From Microbacterium luteolum (lineage in GTDB: Bacteria > Actinomycetota > Actinomycetes > Actinomycetales > Microbacteriaceae), in contig NZ_BAAAUN010000001.1 of assembly GCF_039533965.1 (NCBI RefSeq), positions 2,702,950 through 2,766,949 of the forward strand: 64,000 nucleotides of DNA. Direction: 5' to 3'. Below the pieces are notes generated by a model. That model was not told the origin of the DNA and did no database searches. It saw nothing but the letters and a program-made list of their open reading frames with translations. Each line of letters opens with the position of its first letter. The stretch's first letter is position 1. The translations under genes were made by a program, and so were the position numbers. Shown piece by piece: positions 58,783 to 64,000 of this stretch.

Positions 58783-58891
58783 CGCAGGCTCATCGCTCTC
58801 TGGGCTGTCGGCACACCGCCAGCGTATTGGTGGCGACGCACGGTTCGCGGACGTCCGGAACAGGCGGCGTGACGTGTCGGTCAGCTCCGGC

Positions 58892-59863
58892 TCACTCCCG
58901 CAGCGCACGGCCCCACGGCTCTGCCGGGTCGTGGATCGCGACCGCGAGCGTCGTGTCGGACTGGCCGTAGTACGCGAACCACTTCTCCTGGAACTTCACG
59001 AGGCCCTCGACGAAGGTCACGTTCGAGACGAGCCCGTGCCTGTCCTCGAAGGTCTGCGGACGCAGCCACGGCTCCTGCAGGCGCGCGATCACCTTCGTCG
59101 GCTCATCCGGGTCGATCGCGATCTGACCGCAGCGGTAGTCGACGTCGACGGAGCCGTCGTCGTTCACGACGCGGGTGGCGCCGTTCGTCAGGAACAGCAG
59201 CAGGCCGTTGTCGGTCACGACCGGAGAGGTGCCGATCTCGACGAGCGCCTCGTCCCAGGTGCCGGGCGTCGGCGAGTACATCGGATCGGTGTCGGCCGTG
59301 CCGGGGGTCCAGTGGATGAGGTCGTCGCTGGTCGCCCAGTAGATCGCCCCCTCGCCGAAGTACATCCACCACTTACCGTGCATCCGCTGCGGCACGATGA
59401 CCCCGGCCTTCGACCAGTTGAACCCGCGGGGGTCCATGGTCTTGAAGGTGTCGAAGTCGTCGAACAATGGGCCGTGCTTGGTCCAGGTGCGGAGGTCCGT
59501 CGAGGTCGCGAGGCACAGCTGCGCGCTGCGGCGATCCCACCCCGTGTAGGTGAGGTAGTAGGTGCCGTCGATCAGTGCGATGCGCGGGTCCTCGCAGCCG
59601 TAGGTCTCGTAGTCCTCGGACGGCGACAGGATCGGCGCATCCTCGCGGGTGAAGGTCACGCCGTCGCTCGAGCGGGCGATGCCGATGTGGGAGATGATGT
59701 CGTCGGCGTGCGCCCGGTAGAGCAGCACGACCTCGTCGCCGTCGACGATCGCCGCCGGGTTGTAGAGGTTCGCCGACTCCCAGCTGTCGCCGCGCGGGCG
59801 CAGGATCGGGTTGCCCTCGTACGGGGTGAACGGACCGAGGGGGAAGGAGGCTCCGGAGAACAT
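58892..59863 (-). CDS. GH130 beta-mannoside phosphorylase or mannosidase
   Basis: This 323-residue cytoplasmic five-bladed propeller has LRPRGDSWESANLYNPAAIV and the catalytic segment CEDPR (E91, D92), followed by PLFDDFDTFKTMDPRGFNW and ATSDDLIHWTPG. GH130 enzymes phosphorolyse or hydrolyse beta-linked mannosides, such as mannobiose or N-glycan cores. It is the last gene of an operon with LacI, a binding protein and two permeases, so it acts on the imported sugar. No signal peptide is present, consistent with intracellular cleavage. Confidence 0.88.
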   Translation of the reverse strand: MFSGASFPLGPFTPYEGNPILRPRGDSWESANLYNPAAIVDGDEVVLLYRAHADDIISHIGIARSSDGVTFTREDAPILSPSEDYETYGCEDPRIALIDGTYYLTYTGWDRRSAQLCLATSTDLRTWTKHGPLFDDFDTFKTMDPRGFNWSKAGVIVPQRMHGKWWMYFGEGAIYWATSDDLIHWTPGTADTDPMYSPTPGTWDEALVEIGTSPVVTDNGLLLFLTNGATRVVNDDGSVDVDYRCGQIAIDPDEPTKVIARLQEPWLRPQTFEDRHGLVSNVTFVEGLVKFQEKWFAYYGQSDTTLAVAIHDPAEPWGRALRE

Positions 59864-59893
59864 GGATGCCCTTTCTGGCTGGACAGCGAGTGA

Positions 59894-60736
59894 TCAGCCC
59901 TTGACGGCTGCGCCGAGGTCGGTGGCGCGGAAGAACCGCTGGAAGACGATGAACAGGATGACGACGGGGAAGGCGAGCGCGGTCGCGCCGGCGAGGATCG
60001 CCCCGTTGGGGTTCGCGGTGGACTGCGCCACGTTCGAGATGTAGTTCGCGAGAGACACGGCGAGCGGCTGCAGCGTCGCATCCTTCGTGATGAGGAACGG
60101 CCAGAGGAACTCGTTCCACGGACCGATGAACGTGACGAGCACGACGGTCACCAGCACGGGCCGGATGAGCGGGATCGCGACCGAGGTCAGCAGGCGGATC
60201 TCGCCGGCCCCGTCGATGCGCGCCGCCTCGAAGATCTCCACGGGCAGCGCCTTGAAGAACTGCACGAAGATGAACACGGCGGTCGTGTTGATGAGGAACG
60301 GCAGGATCATGCCGAGGTACGAGTCCCCGAGTCCGTAACTGCGGGTGATCTGCACGTACAGCGGGATCATCAGCAGCTGGAACGGCACCATCTGCACGAG
60401 CAGCATGAGCACCCAGACGACGCCGCGTCCGCGGAAGTCGAGACGGGCGATCGCATACCCGGCGAGCAGCCCGAACACCACGGTGCCGAGCAGCACGCCG
60501 GCCGTGAAGATCAGCGAGTTCAGCAGAGAGCCCGCGAGGTCGATCCGCGAGTCGATCGCGACGAAGTTGTCGACGGTCCATCCGCTGGTCGGGAAGAGCT
60601 CGTTCGGCGCGTTCGTCGGACTCTCCTGGAACGCCCCGACGAGCATGAAGTAGAACGGGAAGGCGAATCCGATCGCCGCCACCGTGAGCAGGACGATGCT
60701 CAGGATGCGGGGGGCCTTGCTTCTGCGTTTCATCAT
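59894..60736 (-). CDS. ABC sugar permease, MalG type (mannoside operon)
   Basis: This 280-residue permease has the EAA loop EAARIDGAGEIRLLTSVAIP and six helices. The first codons overlap the stop of the upstream permease (ATGATGA). GH130 follows after 30 bases. The operon has no ATPase gene, so it likely shares one encoded elsewhere. Confidence 0.88.
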   Translation of the reverse strand: MMKRRSKAPRILSIVLLTVAAIGFAFPFYFMLVGAFQESPTNAPNELFPTSGWTVDNFVAIDSRIDLAGSLLNSLIFTAGVLLGTVVFGLLAGYAIARLDFRGRGVVWVLMLLVQMVPFQLLMIPLYVQITRSYGLGDSYLGMILPFLINTTAVFIFVQFFKALPVEIFEAARIDGAGEIRLLTSVAIPLIRPVLVTVVLVTFIGPWNEFLWPFLITKDATLQPLAVSLANYISNVAQSTANPNGAILAGATALAFPVVILFIVFQRFFRATDLGAAVKG

Positions 60737-61629
60737 CGCTCCCTGGTCGCGCGGTTCGCCGCCAGCGACAGCATCCCGACGAGGATCACGAGGATCATGC
60801 CGATCGCTGCGGCCGTGTCGGGGTTCTGCTGCTGGATGCCCAGCTGGTAGATGAGCAGCACCGGGGTGGAGGAGGCGCCGTCCGGCCCTCCGCCGTTGGT
60901 GAGCAGATACGGCTCGGTGAAGAGGTTGGCGCCGGTGATGATCGACAGGATCAGCACGAGCGTGGTGGCGCTGCGGACGCCGGGGACCGTGACGTGCAGG
61001 AAGCGCTTGAAGGCGCCGGCGCCGTCGGTCTCCGCCGATTCGTAGAGCTCCTTCGGCACGTTCTGGAGCGCCGCGAGATACAGCAGGATGTAGAAGCCCA
61101 GCTGCTTCCAGGTCACGTAGAGCGCGATCATCGGCATCGCGAGCCCGCTGTTCACGAGCCACGACGGATCGGGCGCGAGCGGGCCGAGGATCGAGTTGAT
61201 CAGTCCGTTGCCCGAGAACAGCAGCATCCACACGCCGACCAGCGACACGCTCGCCGTTAGGTACGGCACGTAGAACGCGACCCGATACGCGGCCACCCAG
61301 CGGATGCCGGTGTTGAGCGCTGCGGCGAGCACGAGCGAGAGCACCGCGGTCAGCGGCACGTTGATCACCAGGAAGGCCAGCGTGTTGCGGAACGAGCCGA
61401 GCACACGCGGATCGGTGAGCACGGTGACGAAGTTCTCGAACCCGACGAACGGGCGGTCGGGCTCGGTGCCCGGGGCGGTGAAGAAGTAGTCGTGGAAGGC
61501 GATGTAGACAGCGAACGCGAGCGGATACGCGAAGATCGCGATCACGAACACGAAGTACGGCAGCGCGAAGAGGCCGCCGATCGGTTGCGCACCCAGCCAT
61601 CGGGTGCGCAACCGCCGGTTGTCGGTCAT
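60733..61629 (-). CDS. ABC sugar permease, MalF type (mannoside operon)
   Basis: This 298-residue permease starts four bases after the binding-protein gene and overlaps the next permease. It has six helices and an EAA-like loop, ESAETDGAGAFKRFLHVTVP. With its partner it forms the channel for the sugar bound by the lipoprotein. Confidence 0.88.
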   Translation of the reverse strand: MTDNRRLRTRWLGAQPIGGLFALPYFVFVIAIFAYPLAFAVYIAFHDYFFTAPGTEPDRPFVGFENFVTVLTDPRVLGSFRNTLAFLVINVPLTAVLSLVLAAALNTGIRWVAAYRVAFYVPYLTASVSLVGVWMLLFSGNGLINSILGPLAPDPSWLVNSGLAMPMIALYVTWKQLGFYILLYLAALQNVPKELYESAETDGAGAFKRFLHVTVPGVRSATTLVLILSIITGANLFTEPYLLTNGGGPDGASSTPVLLIYQLGIQQQNPDTAAAIGMILVILVGMLSLAANRATRER

Positions 61630-61633
61630 CGGA

Positions 61634-62902
61634 TCACTCGGCGACGAGCTCGTCGATCTTGGACGAGGCGTTCTTCAGGAAGTCGTCGATCGAGTCCTTG
61701 CCGAAGATCACCGCGGGGGAGTACGCGTCGCGGAACGCCTGCCAGGCCTCCACCGAGTTCGGGATGCTGGGCACGTCGGCCGTGGCCTCGGCCTGCTCGG
61801 CGAATGCGACGTAGTTCGGGTTCGCCTCGAAGTAGTCCGCGAAGGTCCCGGTCAGGTCGGTGCGCATCGGCATCTGGCCGGTGGCCTCGAGGAACTGCCC
61901 GTCGCTCTCGACGCTGGTGGAGAACTTCAGGAACTCCCACGCGGTGCCCTGGTTCTCGCAGGCCGTGAACATCGACACGCTCTTCGAGTCGGCGAAGGTG
62001 ACCGGGTTCTCGCGGCCGTCGCTCGTCGGCACCGGCATGAAGCCGACGTCGACGGTCTCAGCGTAGGACGGGATCGCCCAGGGCCCGGCGAGCTGCATGG
62101 CGGTCGTTCCCGCCGACATCGCGTCATCGGTCGCGGCCTCGTTCGGCGCCAGCTTGTCCTTGTAGATCGTCGCCCAGAACTCGGCGACGGTGCGTCCGGC
62201 ATCCGAATCGATCGTCGCCTTGCCGTCTTCGACGAGCATGGTGCCGTCGGTCTCGGCGAGGTAGAGCGGGTAGTAGTCGAACCACGGCTGGTAGAACTCG
62301 CTGGTCGGAGCGGGCCAGATCGCGCTCTGCACGCCCGAGTCGACGATCTTCTGTGCGCCCTCGAGGAACGCGTCGTACGTGTTCATCTGCGGGTTCTCCG
62401 CATCGATGCCCGCAGCCGTGAACAGCGCCTTGTTGTACATGACCATGACGGGGTTCGACTTCCACGGCAGCTGGTAGTAGCTGCCGTCGGTGGAGTACGA
62501 CTCGACGTCGCCGCCCCGCTCGGTGATGTAGTCGCTGCCGCCGTCGATGGTGCTCAGGTCGACGAGGCCGCCCTGCTTGACCCACCCGGATACGGCCGCG
62601 GGCGCCACGTTGTAGACGAGGCACGGCGCGGTGCCGGCGGTGATCGCGGCCGTGATGGCCTCTTCCGACGAAGAGCCGGCGGGAATCTCCTGCGCCGTGA
62701 CCTTCTCATCCGGATGCTCGGCGTTCCAGGCCTCGACGACCGCCTTGCCCCACTCGACCTCCTGCTCGTTGTTCGAGAGCCAGACGTCGATGGGCCCGGT
62801 GGCGTCAGCGCCGCCTTCGCCCCCGCCGCCGCCTCCGGCGGAGCATCCGGTGGCGATGAGTGCGGTGGCGCCGATGAGCGCGAGTGCGCGGATCTTCTTC
62901 AT
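61634..62902 (-). CDS. ABC sugar-binding lipoprotein (mannoside operon)
   Basis: This 422-residue lipoprotein has its lipobox ATGC at C20, followed by the flexible glycine run SAGGGGGGEGG. Blocks such as PIDVWLSNNEQEVEWGKA, WKSNPVMVMYNKALFTAAG and TAWEFLKFSTS are those of type 1 sugar-binding proteins. AGGAGGAC precedes the ATG at 62902. It lies 49 bases downstream of the LacI gene. The ligand is inferred from GH130 to be a mannoside. Confidence 0.88.
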   Translation of the reverse strand: MKKIRALALIGATALIATGCSAGGGGGGEGGADATGPIDVWLSNNEQEVEWGKAVVEAWNAEHPDEKVTAQEIPAGSSSEEAITAAITAGTAPCLVYNVAPAAVSGWVKQGGLVDLSTIDGGSDYITERGGDVESYSTDGSYYQLPWKSNPVMVMYNKALFTAAGIDAENPQMNTYDAFLEGAQKIVDSGVQSAIWPAPTSEFYQPWFDYYPLYLAETDGTMLVEDGKATIDSDAGRTVAEFWATIYKDKLAPNEAATDDAMSAGTTAMQLAGPWAIPSYAETVDVGFMPVPTSDGRENPVTFADSKSVSMFTACENQGTAWEFLKFSTSVESDGQFLEATGQMPMRTDLTGTFADYFEANPNYVAFAEQAEATADVPSIPNSVEAWQAFRDAYSPAVIFGKDSIDDFLKNASSKIDELVAE

Positions 62903-62951
62903 GGTGTCCTCCTCGACACGAGTGGATCTGGTGCGGTGATGCGGATGCCGA

Positions 62952-63941
62952 CTAACTGGTGCTGTCGCGGAAGTGCACGACGTTGCAGTCGACGAACTCG
63001 GTGCGCGGCTGCGCGCCGAGGATGACCTCCCGCAGGATGCGGGCGGCGGCGCGACCACGCGCCGCGGGATCCGACGAGACGCTGGTCAGCGCCGGAGAGA
63101 GGTGAGCCGACAGGTGGTCGTCGTCGAATCCCGAGATCGCGAGGTCACGGGGGATCGAGAGACCCTGCGAGCGGGCGTACGAGAGCCCCGCTATCGCCAT
63201 GGTGTCGTTCGAGTACAGGATCGCCGTCGGACGCTCCGGCAGGGCGAGCAGCTCTTCGGTCAGGTCACGTCCGCTGGCTGCGGTGAAGTCGCCTTCGCGG
63301 AGCAGCTCGTCGCTGCCGATCTCGGCGAGATACGCGTCGGCGCGCGCACGGGAGTGCACGTAGTCGAGCGGACCGGAGACGTGGGCGATGCGCTCGTGTC
63401 CGCCGGCACGGAGGTGGGCGAGGATCTCGCGCACGGGAGCAGCGTCGTCGGTGCGGACGCAGGAGAAGTCGGTCGGCTGCTCGTAGGCGCCGACGAGCAC
63501 GGTGGGCAGGTTCAGCTCGTCGAGCAGCGGGACGCGCCAGTCGTCGGCGCGGAGGTCGAGCAGGAGCGCGCCGTCGGCGCGGCCGTGGCTGAGGGTGCGG
63601 TACGCGCGCTCCTCGGCGTCGCGGTCCGGCACGACCTGGAGCAGGAGTGCGGTCTCGGACTCGGCGAGCACGGATTCGACGCCGGCGATGAATGCCGGGA
63701 AGAAGGAGTCGTTCGCGATGACCTCGGGATCGCGGGCCAGCACCACGGCGATCGCGTTGGCGCGGCGGGTGGCGAGAGCCCTGGCGCTCTGGCTGGGCAC
63801 CCAGTCGAGCTTCGCGGCCGCGGCGAGGACCTTCGCCCTGGTCTCGTCGGAGATCGGGCGATTGCCGCTGAGGGCGTGGGAGACCGTCGCCTTGGTCACG
63901 CCGGCCTCGCGGGCCACGTCGGCGATCGTCGTGCGGCTCAT
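62952..63941 (-). CDS. LacI-family regulator of the mannoside operon
   Basis: This 329-residue repressor has the LacI headpiece TIADVAREAGVTKATVSHAL and a hinge followed by a periplasmic-binding-type ligand domain ending with the effector segment RTEFVDCNVVHF. It is the first gene of the operon and probably represses its own transcription until the imported oligosaccharide binds. The ATG at 63941 is behind GGAGGTGGGC; an ATG two codons upstream is less well placed. Confidence 0.88.
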   Translation of the reverse strand: MSRTTIADVAREAGVTKATVSHALSGNRPISDETRAKVLAAAAKLDWVPSQSARALATRRANAIAVVLARDPEVIANDSFFPAFIAGVESVLAESETALLLQVVPDRDAEERAYRTLSHGRADGALLLDLRADDWRVPLLDELNLPTVLVGAYEQPTDFSCVRTDDAAPVREILAHLRAGGHERIAHVSGPLDYVHSRARADAYLAEIGSDELLREGDFTAASGRDLTEELLALPERPTAILYSNDTMAIAGLSYARSQGLSIPRDLAISGFDDDHLSAHLSPALTSVSSDPAARGRAAARILREVILGAQPRTEFVDCNVVHFRDSTS

Positions 63942-63986
63942 GCCCACCTCCTCGTGGATTCACGCCGGAGCACGCCGCTGCAGGCG

Positions 63987-64000
63987 TTGAACCGGTTTGA
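63987..64000. promoter_or_regulatory. Probable LacI operator at the window edge
   Basis: TTGAACCGGTTTGA has a perfect AACCGGTT core with the central CG of LacI sites. It lies 46 bases before the LacI start and touches the window end, so its full extent cannot be read. Confidence 0.5.

Noticed and set aside
1..64000. tRNA, rRNA or riboswitch genes
   Set aside because: No cloverleaf, rRNA-like stretch or known aptamer core was recognised by reading; a covariance-model scan would settle it.

Overview
The window is GC-rich DNA (roughly 70% by eye) with dense, short-spaced genes on both strands. The content is actinobacterial: a DUF222/HNH protein, a GPP34 protein, an ECF42-type sigma factor with a DGPF/YCII partner, a LAxTG wall-sorting signal, MalFG-type sugar transporters without their own ATPase, and many transcripts that appear leaderless. 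I infer a Microbacteriaceae member, most likely Microbacterium or a close relative. No rRNA, tRNA, CRISPR array, prophage or intact insertion sequence was seen.

Layout, left part. 1-8.6 kb: an APC permease cut by the window edge, an ATP-grasp/GNAT fusion, a CPBP membrane protease divergent from a TetR regulator, an FrsA-like hydrolase and a wall-anchored secreted protein. 8.6-14 kb: a NarL-type two-component system facing two secreted penicillin-binding-type enzymes (a class C serine hydrolase and a DacB-like S13 peptidase). 14-18 kb: a spermidine-synthase-like protein, a DUF1330 protein, a TetR/EamA exporter pair, a PhzF protein and an L-rhamnose mutarotase under a LacI-type operator. 18-20.3 kb: a MerR regulator with GPP34, divergent from a small multidrug exporter, both behind MerR-style promoters with 19-bp spacers. 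20.3-25 kb: HNH protein, S4 protein, hydrolase, WYL regulator, a MazF-type toxin-antitoxin pair and a second CPBP protease.

Layout, middle. 25-28 kb: an ECF42-type island with DUF1579, DUF998 and YCII/DGPF genes and a 106-bp inverted-repeat element. 28-32 kb: an OmpR-type two-component system with a PepSY-like membrane protein and repeated CTGAAGC boxes, then mscL. 32-43 kb: small regulator/enzyme pairs (TetR, a putative immunity protein with a DUF6194 protein, a MerR protein with two DNA-binding domains, an AhpD-like protein), a flavin monooxygenase with an elaborate upstream region, pnuC, a GNAT enzyme, DUF808, and msrB-msrA. 43-47.6 kb: a DUF1275 protein, an orphan protein, a Fur-type regulator with catalase, and a phosphoglycerate-mutase-like phosphatase.

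Layout, right part. 47.6-58.8 kb is a coherent L-fucose locus: a secreted GH95 alpha-L-fucosidase, a GntR/FCD regulator, an ABC importer, and intracellular genes that fit oxidative, non-phosphorylating breakdown of L-fucose (mutarotase, aldo/keto reductase, enolase-superfamily dehydratase and an RraA-type aldolase). GAGAAC motifs recur in the two main promoters. 58.9-64 kb is a second sugar operon, LacI regulator - binding protein - two permeases - GH130, probably for beta-mannosides.

Two themes cross the window. At least a dozen genes start 6-7 bases after a TANNNT -10 box, the signature of leaderless mRNA. Many divergent gene pairs carry visible operators between them. The most interesting candidates for new biology are the fucose pathway with its RraA-type aldolase, the twin MerR promoters around GPP34, and the ATP-grasp/GNAT fusion.
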